From: JACPLA01 sp035291905
Lineage (GTDB): Bacteria; Bacteroidota; Ignavibacteria; UBA10030
NCBI GenBank assembly: GCA_035291905.1
Contig: DATDRF010000297.1
Span: 4,400 to 68,399 of the forward strand
Direction of reading: 5' to 3'
DNA length: 64,000 bases
Positions 51,800 through 60,184 of this stretch are shown here, in pieces. The notes beneath the pieces are model-generated. The model did no database searches, was not told the DNA's origin, and worked only from the letters and a program-made list of their open reading frames with translations. Position 1 is the first letter of the stretch; every line of letters begins with the position of its first letter. Position numbers and translations under genes: made by a program.

Positions 51800-53524
51800 T
51801 CAGGGTTTTCTGAGCGGGGTTACGTCCTGATGCTTCTCGGCCGGCTTATCGTGCAGCTCGGCGCCAATGAGATGACGTGCCCGTGTGAGGGCCTCATCAA
51901 TGCTGCCGCAGACATTCTCTTCGCCGATGCGATCGATCAACCCGGATGAATTCAACAAATAGAGCGGCTGTTTGTGAATTCCGGAGATCACAAGGACAGT
52001 CCCTTCTTTCCTTGTTCGCTCGTAAAGGTCTTCCAGCGCCTGAAGCCCCGAGGCATCGACGGCGAGAAGATTTCTTGTCCGAAGGATAAGGACTTTTGCC
52101 GGCTTTTCAATCAACCGCAGCGAATCCTTGAATTGATCCACGGCCGCATAGAAAAGCGAGCCGTAAATCTCAAAAACCTCGACTCCATCAGGAACGACAC
52201 GTTTGGCAATTGCATTTGCATCATCTTTGTCTTCTTCAACCTCTTCTATGTCCTTTGTGATCAATTGTGTTTGTGTCACACCCGCCATCTGGCGCAGGAA
52301 GAGGAAAGCGGCGAGGACCACACCGACCTCGATTGCGATGGTAAGGTCAACCAACAGTGTCAGAAGGAACGTTGTCAAGAGGATGGCGATATCGCTTCGT
52401 GGACCGTGGAAAGTCTTGACGAACGCGTGCCACTCGCTCATGTTGTACGCGACGATAATGAGAATGGCTGCAAGGGTCGTCATGGGGATATACTCTGCCC
52501 ATGACCCGAAAAACACCATCAGGAGAATAATGGTCAATGAATGCACGAGCCCGGCAACGGGCGTTCGTCCCCCGTTCTTGATGTTCGTGGCTGTGCGTGC
52601 GATTGCTCCGGTGGCTGGAATTCCCCCAAAAAGCGACGAGAGGATATTCCCCACGCCCTGGGCTACGAGCTCCATGTTCGAGCGGTGGCGCGTTCCGAGC
52701 ATACCGTCGGCAACAACCGCCGAGAGAAGCGATTCAATACCCGCCAGCAGGGCAATGGTGACAGCAGGTGCAAACATGGTCTTGATTAGCTCCCAGTCGG
52801 CCTCCGGAAGCGAAGGTGACGGAAGAGAGTTGGGAACGCTGCCAAACCGGCTGCCGATCGTTGCAACAGGAATCTGAAAAACCTGTACAGCCACAGTCGC
52901 AAGAATGATGGCCACGAGGGGGGCGGGTATCTTGTGCGTAATTCGCGGCCATAGCAGAAGAATCAGAAGAGAACCCAAACCCGTGGCGACCGTGGGAAGA
53001 TGAGTTGTCAGAATACTTTCTCCGTAGCTGATCCATTTTTCTACAAAATCCGCGGAGAGCGATGTAATGTCGAGACCAAGAAAATCCTTCACCTGCGACG
53101 AAAGGATGATCAGCGCAATCCCGCTCGTAAAACCGACCGTCACAGGGTAGGGGATGAGGCGCAGCAGCACGCCCATGCGCGCAATTCCCATCGCAACCAG
53201 CAAAACCCCGGCGATCAACGTCGCGATGACAAGCCCCTGATACCCGTACTGTTGGACAACGCTGTAGATAACGACGATGAACGCGCCGGTCGGTCCGGAG
53301 ATCTGCACTCGGCTCCCGCCGAGTACGGCAACAGCGATTCCCGCAATGATTGCCGTGTAGAGCCCCTGCTCCGGCTTCACTCCGGATGCTATGGCAAACG
53401 CGATGGCCAGCGGCAGGGCGACGATTCCCACAATGACGCCCGCAACAGCGTCACGCGAGAATTGCTTGGCTGAATACCCCTCCTTGAGCAGGCTTACAAA
53501 CTTCGGTTCGAGCCTTGACGGCAT
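51800..53524 (-). CDS. SulP-family anion transporter with STAS domain
   Basis: A 574-aa SLC26/SulP transporter: about twelve helices (~residues 20-420) with the family motif in GLYTAIIAGIAVAVLGGSRV and a cytoplasmic STAS domain (~440-555: VFEIYGSLFYAAVDQFKDSL, VDASGLQALEDL). The family moves sulfate, bicarbonate or other anions. It lies inside the ACIII operon between DUF72 and actC, three and six bases from each. Possible roles are bicarbonate supply for pH/proton homeostasis or sulfate uptake; substrate unknown. Confidence 0.9.
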   Translation of the reverse strand: MPSRLEPKFVSLLKEGYSAKQFSRDAVAGVIVGIVALPLAIAFAIASGVKPEQGLYTAIIAGIAVAVLGGSRVQISGPTGAFIVVIYSVVQQYGYQGLVIATLIAGVLLVAMGIARMGVLLRLIPYPVTVGFTSGIALIILSSQVKDFLGLDITSLSADFVEKWISYGESILTTHLPTVATGLGSLLILLLWPRITHKIPAPLVAIILATVAVQVFQIPVATIGSRFGSVPNSLPSPSLPEADWELIKTMFAPAVTIALLAGIESLLSAVVADGMLGTRHRSNMELVAQGVGNILSSLFGGIPATGAIARTATNIKNGGRTPVAGLVHSLTIILLMVFFGSWAEYIPMTTLAAILIIVAYNMSEWHAFVKTFHGPRSDIAILLTTFLLTLLVDLTIAIEVGVVLAAFLFLRQMAGVTQTQLITKDIEEVEEDKDDANAIAKRVVPDGVEVFEIYGSLFYAAVDQFKDSLRLIEKPAKVLILRTRNLLAVDASGLQALEDLYERTRKEGTVLVISGIHKQPLYLLNSSGLIDRIGEENVCGSIDEALTRARHLIGAELHDKPAEKHQDVTPLRKP

Positions 53525-53527
53525 TCG

Positions 53528-54448
53528 TTATTCCCTGATATTATCCAACCGACGGATGGTTAACGGTAACTCGTCTTCCTGTCCAACAATCGACAGGTTC
53601 GGAATCTTCTTCAGCTGCGGGGAGACTTCTGCAAGACTGCCCGGAACCGTGATCTTCTTCTTCCTGTCGACTAAGTGTTTTAGCTGAAATCCGTTTACCG
53701 CCGAATGTGCATTCGGATCGTTGTGAAAGACAACGAAGGTCTTCCTCACTGAGCGTTGCACGGATTCAATCCGTTTGACAAAATCTTCAAGCTCTTCCGG
53801 TGAATAATTGTAATGATACCGCTCCTGGACTCCGCCCCTGTCCCACGAGGCGCTGTTTCTCCCCATCAGCCGGAAGTACGCCACGTCATCCCATGCCTCG
53901 TTCGTCATCGGCATATGGTTCTTGATTGCGGGAAGATCGACATTGATCAGGTGAAGGTTCTGATCCCGCAGGAACTGAAACGCCTCCGCATGGTTCCATG
54001 AATCGTGCCGCAGCTCGATGAACATGACGAATGATCCAAATGTTACACCGAGTTTCTTCAGGTACTCTTCGTTTGGCTTTGTGCGCTGGAAGGAATGAGG
54101 GAACTGAAGAACCAGTCCTCCCATCACTCCTGCCTTGAGCAGCGGTTCAAGCATGGCGTGAACCGTTTTTGCATCTTCGGCCGTCCCGTTTCTCTTGTGC
54201 GTAAAAGCCTGAAAGAGCTTCGCCGTGAAAACGAAATTCTGGTTGCCCGAAACGTCCGCTATCCAACGGCGGATCTGATCCGGGCTCAAAGCCAGCGTGT
54301 AGAACGTGGCGTTGACCTCCACCATGTCAAAGAACCGGCTGTAGTACTGGAGCTTCCGGAATCCTTTTCCTGCGTCGGCAGGATAGAACGTTCCCTCAAA
54401 CGAGGGCAGCATCCAACCTCCCATCCCGATCAAAATTTCCGGCTTCAT
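53528..54448 (-). CDS. DUF72 (YecE-like) protein
   Basis: A 306-aa TIM-barrel protein of DUF72. Typical phrases: IGMGGWMLPSFEGTFYP at the N-terminus, FYTLALSPDQIRRWIADV, VMGGLVLQFPHSFQR, MFIELRHDSWN and FVVFHNDPNAHSAVNGFQL near the C-terminus. Function unknown in the family. It is embedded in the ACIII operon, six bases after actB, which is not a usual context for it. Confidence 0.85.
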   Translation of the reverse strand: MKPEILIGMGGWMLPSFEGTFYPADAGKGFRKLQYYSRFFDMVEVNATFYTLALSPDQIRRWIADVSGNQNFVFTAKLFQAFTHKRNGTAEDAKTVHAMLEPLLKAGVMGGLVLQFPHSFQRTKPNEEYLKKLGVTFGSFVMFIELRHDSWNHAEAFQFLRDQNLHLINVDLPAIKNHMPMTNEAWDDVAYFRLMGRNSASWDRGGVQERYHYNYSPEELEDFVKRIESVQRSVRKTFVVFHNDPNAHSAVNGFQLKHLVDRKKKITVPGSLAEVSPQLKKIPNLSIVGQEDELPLTIRRLDNIRE

Positions 54449-54454
54449 ACGATC

Positions 54455-57397
54455 CTAGGATCGAATCTCTTTGAGGTACACAACCGCGGGCTGTGTATTC
54501 AGTTCCTCCAGCACGCGATATCCACGAACCTTTTGGGCGTCGCGGATCCTGTTAACCTGACTCTGAGGATCTTTTAAGTCGCCGAAGACGATTGCCTGTG
54601 CAGGGCATGACTGCTGGCATGCAGTCGTGATCTCTCCGTCGCGAACCGGCCTTCCTTCAGCTTTGGCATTCGCCTTTGCCTCGACAACACGTTGAACGCA
54701 GAAGGTGCATTTCTCCATCACACCTTTCGTTCGAACAGTTACGTCCGGGTTCAATTGCCAATTCAGCGGTTCTGGAAATTCGTAGTCGAACCAGTTGAAC
54801 CTGCGAACCTTGTATGGACAGTTGTTGGCGCAATATCTCGTCCCGATGCATCGATTGTAGACCTGAGCGTTCAAACCCTCGGGGGAGTGGTACGATGCGT
54901 AGACGGGGCAGACAGGTTCACAAGGGGCGTTATCACATTGCTGACACATCATCGGAAGGAATTCTGCCTTGGGTGAATACGGTTCCGACGGATTAGAGGG
55001 GGGATCATCGAAGTACCTCTCGACGCGGATCCAGGTAAGCTCACGCCCGATTTCCACCTGATGTTTTCCGACAACAGGGACGTTGTTCTCCGCATAGCAC
55101 GCAGTCACGCATGCGCTGCATCCCGTACACTTGTCGAGATCGATTGCCATTCCCCAACGATGGTCCGGATGCTCGTGCGCCGGATAGAGGGAAGGAGATT
55201 CTTTTTCCTCATTCTCTTTGCCGGCAAGCTCCCTTGTTTGCCGAAGCAGCTCCTCGACGGTGACAACCTGAACGATGTTTCTTCCATGGAGATAATCGCT
55301 TCCGGCCACATCGGCAAGAGGAACACTCGCATCCCGTTTGACGATTCGAACCTGTGCACCCGACCATTTCAAGGACCCCGAGCGCCCTGCAGGCAGGGAA
55401 TGCAGCAAGCTGATGACGTTTGCTCCCTGGCCTTTTGCGTATCGGCCGTATTCGGTGTGGCCCTGTCCGATGGGAACAGCCACCGCACCTGGTCGAACAC
55501 CGTGATAGACATACACGGGGAGTTCAATGACACCATGCTCACTTGTGAGCTGTACGATGTCCCCGCGCTTTACATTGAGCTTTTCCGCATCACTGGGATG
55601 AATCTCCACCCAGTTCTCCCAGGTTATCTGAGTCATCGGATCGGGCAGTTCCTGGAGCCACGGTCTGTTCGCTCCGCGACCATCATAAAGAGCGAGTGAG
55701 GGGTAGGTAATGAGTGAGAAATCACCGGCCGGAGGTTGTGGCAAAGAGAACGAGAACGATCGCGTCACGGCACGGATCGGCGAAGATGCCTTTCGACCGG
55801 CATCAAAAACTCCTCCGTTTGCCAGTGCCTCTGTCCACCAGAGGTCGAAGTCCTTACCTCCTCCGGATTGACGGTGAACCGCACGCCATCTCGTTTTGAG
55901 ATACTCATAAAAGGGCTGACGAGCGGAGGAGAAGAGGGCCTTCTTCAAGATCTTCTCCTTGAGGCCGACGACGATATCCCCGAACATGCGTGTTGTCGGA
56001 AACACCGGCTGCATGACCGGTTGCATAAGTCCCCGCCCATGATCTCCCCAGCTCTCAAGCGGCGTATGAACGGGGAGAACCATCGTGGCCTGCGTTGTCG
56101 TCTCATCCATGTAACTTGAGAATGCAACCGACAGCGGCACCTTGCTCATTGCATGCAGAACGTTCAATCCGGGAGGGGCGGAGAAGACAGGATTCACGTC
56201 GGTAAAGAAGAGGGCGTTGATTTCGCCCTGTTCTATTGAAAGAATAAAGCGGGCGAAGTCGGCATAGGAATTTGTGTCGGACAGTTGTTCGAGGGAGTCG
56301 AAAAGAACCGTCTTACCGATATTTCCGAGCGAGTAGTTCAGCAGATTCACTGCAAGACAGGTCTGAAGCTCCCCGTCACCGCCAACGGGAGTCCCACCGG
56401 CGACGATGAGGCTTGGTCTTGAGGCAAGCAATGATTCGGCGAGATCTTCTAACACCTCTTGCCGGACGCCGGTGACTTCAGAAACCCTTGCCGGAGAGTA
56501 TCCACGGGTTGACGGCAAGAGTTCCGCGGCTTCGGACCGCGGGATGGAAGCATTTCCGCTTTCGAGAACAAGATTGAGGATACCAAGTGCGAGGACGTAC
56601 TCCGTTCCGGGCACCGGGGCAATCCACTGGTCGGTGTTGGCCGCCGTCATTGAGAGTCGGGGGCCGACATAGACGGACCGTCGAACGGACTTGCCGTTGA
56701 ACGCACGCGCTGTTGTGTACTCTCGTGTCTGTTTCAGTGGGGAAAGCCAGGTCTCGAGGAAATCGGCTCCGAACGAGACGATCATCTTCGCTGCGGCAAA
56801 ATCATGAGAGGGGATAACGGGCCGTCCGAATATCTGCCGATTTGCCTCTTTCACAGCATCGTACGAAAACGGCTCATACTTCAATCGCCGCCTTGAACCG
56901 ACGGCCGCGAGTAACTCACCCACGAGGGCATCAGCTGATCCGTTCATCGACCCGGTCAGCCAGGCGATGCTGTTGCCTTTTCCACTCTTTGCCAGTTTCT
57001 TGATCTCTGCAACGATTGTCTCTTCGGCCTGCTGCCATGAAACCTGCTCCCACGAACCGTCAGGTCGTTTGCGAAGAGGGTGTTGAATCCGATCCGGATT
57101 GTAGAGACCGTGCAGGGATGCCTGACCTCGTGCACAGAGGGTTCCCTCGTTGACGGGATGAAGCGGGTTCCCTTCAACCTTGACGGCCCTTCCTTCTCTC
57201 ACGCGTACGCGGATTCCGCAGCCCGCGGGACATTCGCGGCATACGCTTGCGTACCACACTGCCTTTCCCGGAATGATCTCTTCATGGGGAATGACGTACG
57301 GTATCAACGATTGCGGCTTCTTCGGGGTGCATCCCGGAAGTGCCGTCGCAACGCTTGCGCCGATGATTTTGAGGAAATCTCTACGTTGGAGGTCCAT
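54455..57397 (-). CDS. actB: Alternative complex III subunit ActB (molybdopterin-like plus FeS)
   Basis: A 980-aa ACIII subunit. It has a Tat-type signal (MDLQRRDFLKIIGAS), a molybdopterin-oxidoreductase-like domain (~residues 30-700) beginning with a Cys cluster (CRECPAGCGIRVR) and lacking the usual cofactor signs at the active site, then a ferredoxin domain (~residues 770-960) with clusters at CTGCSACVTACY, MCQQCDNAPCEPVCPV, CIGTRYCANNCPY and CTFC / CQQSCPA. It passes electrons from the ActC quinol site to the pentaheme ActA. Fused MopB + FeS is the normal ActB form. The gene starts 44 bases before the DinB gene end, with heptamer repeat in the gap. Confidence 0.95.
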   Translation of the reverse strand: MDLQRRDFLKIIGASVATALPGCTPKKPQSLIPYVIPHEEIIPGKAVWYASVCRECPAGCGIRVRVREGRAVKVEGNPLHPVNEGTLCARGQASLHGLYNPDRIQHPLRKRPDGSWEQVSWQQAEETIVAEIKKLAKSGKGNSIAWLTGSMNGSADALVGELLAAVGSRRRLKYEPFSYDAVKEANRQIFGRPVIPSHDFAAAKMIVSFGADFLETWLSPLKQTREYTTARAFNGKSVRRSVYVGPRLSMTAANTDQWIAPVPGTEYVLALGILNLVLESGNASIPRSEAAELLPSTRGYSPARVSEVTGVRQEVLEDLAESLLASRPSLIVAGGTPVGGDGELQTCLAVNLLNYSLGNIGKTVLFDSLEQLSDTNSYADFARFILSIEQGEINALFFTDVNPVFSAPPGLNVLHAMSKVPLSVAFSSYMDETTTQATMVLPVHTPLESWGDHGRGLMQPVMQPVFPTTRMFGDIVVGLKEKILKKALFSSARQPFYEYLKTRWRAVHRQSGGGKDFDLWWTEALANGGVFDAGRKASSPIRAVTRSFSFSLPQPPAGDFSLITYPSLALYDGRGANRPWLQELPDPMTQITWENWVEIHPSDAEKLNVKRGDIVQLTSEHGVIELPVYVYHGVRPGAVAVPIGQGHTEYGRYAKGQGANVISLLHSLPAGRSGSLKWSGAQVRIVKRDASVPLADVAGSDYLHGRNIVQVVTVEELLRQTRELAGKENEEKESPSLYPAHEHPDHRWGMAIDLDKCTGCSACVTACYAENNVPVVGKHQVEIGRELTWIRVERYFDDPPSNPSEPYSPKAEFLPMMCQQCDNAPCEPVCPVYASYHSPEGLNAQVYNRCIGTRYCANNCPYKVRRFNWFDYEFPEPLNWQLNPDVTVRTKGVMEKCTFCVQRVVEAKANAKAEGRPVRDGEITTACQQSCPAQAIVFGDLKDPQSQVNRIRDAQKVRGYRVLEELNTQPAVVYLKEIRS

Positions 57398-57401
57398 GAA
57401 A

Positions 57402-57438
57402 AACAGTTGTCGGTGATCAGTTATCAGTAAACAGTTGA
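57402..57438. repeat. Short heptamer repeat between actB and the DinB gene
   Basis: Units of seven bases: TCGGTGA, TCAGTTA, TCAGTAA, ACAGTTG. Same 7-base spacing as the other tracts. Confidence 0.6.
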
Positions 57439-57441
57439 AGC

Positions 57442-57957
57442 TCAGCGTTTCTTCGCGGACTTCAGAATTGACTCAATTTGCTTCAAATGGTTCACGTCGT
57501 GGCCGGCGTAAAGTTCGGTCATGCGCGTAACGGTTTCTTTACCGCGTTCAACATGCATGCCAAAGCATTCCCACTGCTCCTTCGTCAACGATTTCAGAAA
57601 AGCCACATTGTTTTCGCGGAGCGTCGTGAAAAGATCAAGTGCGAGCTTTGCGTTTTTGCGAAGGTATCCTGCATTTTGCTGCCAAATATTCTGGTCGTAT
57701 GCCTGAATAGGTGTGCCGTTCGCACCAACGACGAGCCTGAGCCGATAAGCCATGACAATCTCACCTTCGGCCAAATGAGCAAGGATTTGCACAATGGACC
57801 ATTTTCCGGAATCCTCCACCTTGGAGAGGGCAGAGGGCGGTTTTCCTTTTATCAGCCGTGCAATGGTCTTTGGCGTGGATTCAAGGACTTTCAGGTGGTT
57901 CTGGCCCTGGACGTAAGAGGTGATGCGGGCGCTGTACTGTTGCGGAGTTTCTTCCAC
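57442..57957 (-). CDS. DinB-superfamily protein (YfiT/DinB_2 type)
   Basis: A 171-aa four-helix DinB-like metalloprotein. Probable metal ligands: His in ILAHLAEGEIV (~residue 61), and His in AGHDVNHLKQIE (~residues 153-157). The DinB superfamily (DinB_2) acts as metal-dependent thiol transferases or hydrolases; it is not DNA polymerase IV. It lies between actB and the S23 copy B, outside the ACIII core, and may have been carried in by the insertions. Function unknown. Confidence 0.8.
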   Translation of the reverse strand: MEETPQQYSARITSYVQGQNHLKVLESTPKTIARLIKGKPPSALSKVEDSGKWSIVQILAHLAEGEIVMAYRLRLVVGANGTPIQAYDQNIWQQNAGYLRKNAKLALDLFTTLRENNVAFLKSLTKEQWECFGMHVERGKETVTRMTELYAGHDVNHLKQIESILKSAKKR

Positions 57958-57973
57958 CGGTCACCTTGGTTAA

Positions 57974-58427
57974 GGAGTTAGGAGCTAGCTAGAACCTAGA
58001 ATCTAGAATTTAGAATCTAGAATGGCTCGAGAGTAAGAACGCAATAGTTTGCTTACTTCCGTGAGAGAGTCCATGAGAGCTGATGGATCTCCGTATTTTA
58101 GGTCGCGACTGAGTATCAAATAATAGAGAGATTCATCGCTTGAACCCTCGCTGATATTCATGTATCGAACCTTATCAGCAGGGCCGCGTTTTCGAAATCC
58201 CTCAGCAATGTTGGCAGCGATTGAAACTGCCGCCCGCCGAAGCTGCGAACTGAGGCCGAACATTTCGTGCTTCGGGAAGCTCTTCGTGTACTTATAGACC
58301 CCTAGAACAAAGCTATGAGCCTTCTGCCAAACGATGAGATCCTCAAACCTCTGTGCGGGACTCCTTTTCATTTTTCCCCCCAAAAGATAGTTTGTTGAAA
58401 GAATTCTAGCTACTAGTTTCTAACTCC
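57974..58427. repeat. S23-family cassette B with inverted-repeat ends
   Basis: Left end GGAGTTAG...TAGAAT (57974-58002) and right end (58401-58427, read on the minus strand) GGAGTTAGAAACTAGTAGCTAGAAT: 8 shared bases, then the same TAG words, then TAGAAT. The left end is a heptamer tract (TAGAACC, TAGAATC, TAGAATT, TAGAATC) that encodes the last codons of the S23 gene. Confidence 0.6.
58003..58371 (-). CDS. Four-helix-bundle protein, S23/IVS family (copy B)
   Basis: A 122-aa helical S23/IVS-family protein (RFEDLIVWQKAHSFVLGVY, LSSQLRRAAVSIAANIAEGF, RGPADKVRYMNISEGSSDES). It is the most divergent of the three copies. ATG 58371 is preceded by GGGGGG (58376-58381) and four A; a TTG 12 bases earlier was rejected. 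The final residues ILDSKF and the stop codon are encoded by the flanking heptamer repeat. It sits between actA and DinB/actB. Confidence 0.9.
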   Translation of the reverse strand: MKRSPAQRFEDLIVWQKAHSFVLGVYKYTKSFPKHEMFGLSSQLRRAAVSIAANIAEGFRKRGPADKVRYMNISEGSSDESLYYLILSRDLKYGDPSALMDSLTEVSKLLRSYSRAILDSKF

Positions 58428-58439
58428 TCTGTTCTGCTT

Positions 58440-58961
58440 CTACCGATGACACGTATAGCAATCAATACTCGCCTTGTTTTCCCGATGGCAATCTACGCAA
58501 AACGTCATATTGTTCAACCCTACGAACGGTTTCACCTCTGACATCGACGCGACGTCACCGTGGCATTTTGCGCAATCGATACCTTTGGCGATATGGGGAG
58601 CGTGATTGAAGAACACAAAATCGGCAACGCGGTTCACTTTCATCCAACGGATCGGCTGACGGGATTCCCACGCCTGCCGGATCTTGATCACTTCCGGTTT
58701 CGTTGCGGCCACGAGCTGGTGGCAACCCATGCAGGCCTGGACCGAAGGGACGTAGGCGTTGGCCCCACGCCGCGCTCCGCTGTGGCAATACTGACAGTTG
58801 ATCTGATACGTACCCGCGTGGATCGCATGGCTGAATGCAATCGGCTGACGAGGGCCTGTCTCCTGACGTTCACAGCCCGCAAGCGTGATTGCCCCAACAA
58901 TGAGGAGAAAGGTCAGCCCATACGCAATGCGAATTGACGTTCCCATGCCTGTGATTCTCAT
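58440..58961 (-). CDS. actA: Alternative complex III pentaheme cytochrome c, ActA
   Basis: A 173-aa exported cytochrome with five CxxCH heme sites: CQYCH, CMGCH, CAKCH, CVDCH and CYTCH. Predicted lipobox LIVGAITLAGCERQ. This matches the pentaheme ActA that takes electrons from ActB. The start overlaps the ccoP-like stop (ATGA), giving translational coupling; the frame upstream of it was rejected as it reads through the previous gene. Shorter than some ActA proteins. Confidence 0.92.
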   Translation of the reverse strand: MRITGMGTSIRIAYGLTFLLIVGAITLAGCERQETGPRQPIAFSHAIHAGTYQINCQYCHSGARRGANAYVPSVQACMGCHQLVAATKPEVIKIRQAWESRQPIRWMKVNRVADFVFFNHAPHIAKGIDCAKCHGDVASMSEVKPFVGLNNMTFCVDCHRENKASIDCYTCHR

Positions 58962-59605
58962 TTCGCTCTTAACGCGACAAGCTCTGCAGAATTCCACGGT
59001 GTCCGCACCCCATGCTGGGAACGCAAGGCAGCTACATCCTCCGGTTTGGCCGGGGGTTCGTTGTTTCCCCATGTCGACCGAATGTGACTCACCACGGCTG
59101 CAATCTCTTCATCGCTGAGTTTATCATGGAAGGGAGGCATTTTGTTGTTGAACGAAGCCCCATTGACCGCTATAGGTCCTTCAAGCCCGTAGAGAACAAC
59201 GCGAATCGGAGTCGTGACATCGCGCGTCACCCACTCTGATCCGACAAGCGGAGGATACTGTCCGGCAACCCCTTGCCCGTTTGCCTGATGACATGTTTGA
59301 CACACACCGATAAAGATCTGATCACCCTTGACGACCCTGGCCGCCGGGGTCGCGGTTCCGACAGACGGCTGTTCGACCTCGTGCGCCACGGTGCTCCACG
59401 ATCCTCCGTAACGGCCCAAATAGTACCCCATTGCGAAGAGGAGGAGCACGCTGATGGTCCATACCCACCACGGTGGCGGCTCAAAGCCCTCTTCCGGTTC
59501 CAGCTGCTCACGCGAAACGATGCGGTGATGGATCTCGTTCACATGAACCGAGTCGGAATCGCGGAATTCTTCGGGAGATTGAGGTTTTGGGTGTTCCTTA
59601 GACAT
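58958..59605 (-). CDS. Monoheme CcoP-like cytochrome c of the cbb3 oxidase
   Basis: A 215-aa protein: cytoplasmic N-terminus, one helix (WVWTISVLLLFAMGYYLG, ~residues 47-64), then a single c-type heme domain with CQTCHQANGQGVAGQ (~residues 102-116) and the axial Met in KMPPFHDKL. Position after ccoN/ccoO fits the CcoP subunit, but usual CcoP has two heme domains, so this is a reduced monoheme form. It is coupled to actA by an ATGA overlap. A cytochrome acting as the bridge between ACIII and the oxidase is an alternative reading. Confidence 0.8.
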   Translation of the reverse strand: MSKEHPKPQSPEEFRDSDSVHVNEIHHRIVSREQLEPEEGFEPPPWWVWTISVLLLFAMGYYLGRYGGSWSTVAHEVEQPSVGTATPAARVVKGDQIFIGVCQTCHQANGQGVAGQYPPLVGSEWVTRDVTTPIRVVLYGLEGPIAVNGASFNNKMPPFHDKLSDEEIAAVVSHIRSTWGNNEPPAKPEDVAALRSQHGVRTPWNSAELVALRAK

Positions 59606-59650
59606 GTGTGGTCGTTCAATTTACGCGAAAAATTGAAACAGAGCTTCGGG

Positions 59651-60144
59651 GCAGCGGCGCGTCGGAGCGACGGTGAATTTCAAACCAGCCACGGAGTTGG
59701 ATTCTTGATCATCGTTACGATTTTTGGAATGATAACTTCATAAACTGCATGAACACCTTCGACTTCTTTCGGCGTAAGATATCGGCATTTTTCAGCAAAC
59801 AGAAGCCATGTTTGAGTTTCGGCCGCCTCTGTCTCCGCATCACTCAACTTGCTAATAAATGCAGCCTCATATCTTCTTTTCCTCCAAGCTTCCGTGATGT
59901 TGGCAGAAACGGAACGAGAGGATCGACGAATCTGATCTGTCAACGAATACCGTTCTTCCTTCGGAAACTTCTTTGATAATTCAAAGACTGTCATCGCCAC
60001 ATCAAAACTCATCTGAAAAATCTCAAGATCAAAATGCGTCCTGACAAACTTCCTTCCTGAGTTGTTCATATTCCCCCCAAAGTTGTGAGTGATTTGAATC
60101 AGTTCCCCCATCACCGATGCCCCGTTGCTCCGTCGCCCCGATGC
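59651..60144. repeat. S23-family cassette C with inverted-repeat ends
   Basis: Left end 59651-59673 and right end 60122-60144 are inverted copies of a 23-bp sequence, 19 of 23 matching (GCAGCGGCGCGTCGGAGC versus GCATCGGGGCGACGGAGC at their starts). Built of 8-base units (GCATCGGG, GCGACGGA, GCAACGGG). The right 29 bases also match the solo copy at 50446-50474. Confidence 0.7.
59680..60069 (-). CDS. Four-helix-bundle protein, S23/IVS family (copy C)
   Basis: A 129-aa protein very like copy A: SLTDQIRRSSRSVSANITEA, WRKRRYEAAFISKLSDAET, QTWLLFAEKCRYL. ATG 60069 is three bases after GGGGGG (60073-60078). A longer reading (from 60174) runs through the octamer repeat and is rejected. It separates ccoO from ccoP-like, but the oxidase genes on both sides look intact. 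Confidence 0.9.
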   Translation of the reverse strand: MNNSGRKFVRTHFDLEIFQMSFDVAMTVFELSKKFPKEERYSLTDQIRRSSRSVSANITEAWRKRRYEAAFISKLSDAETEAAETQTWLLFAEKCRYLTPKEVEGVHAVYEVIIPKIVTMIKNPTPWLV

Positions 60145-60184
60145 ACCCTTGCCCCCCACGCTCCCCAGCCCCATGGCTCGGCTA

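Noticed and set aside
57442..57957. DNA polymerase IV (DinB) linked to damage response
   Set aside because: The 171-aa protein is the metal-binding DinB superfamily (four-helix, His ligands), unrelated to Y-family polymerases.
49393..60069. Ribosomal protein S23 genes or a 23S rRNA fragment
   Set aside because: The S23 name refers to the intervening-sequence family; no rRNA sequence flanks any of the three copies.
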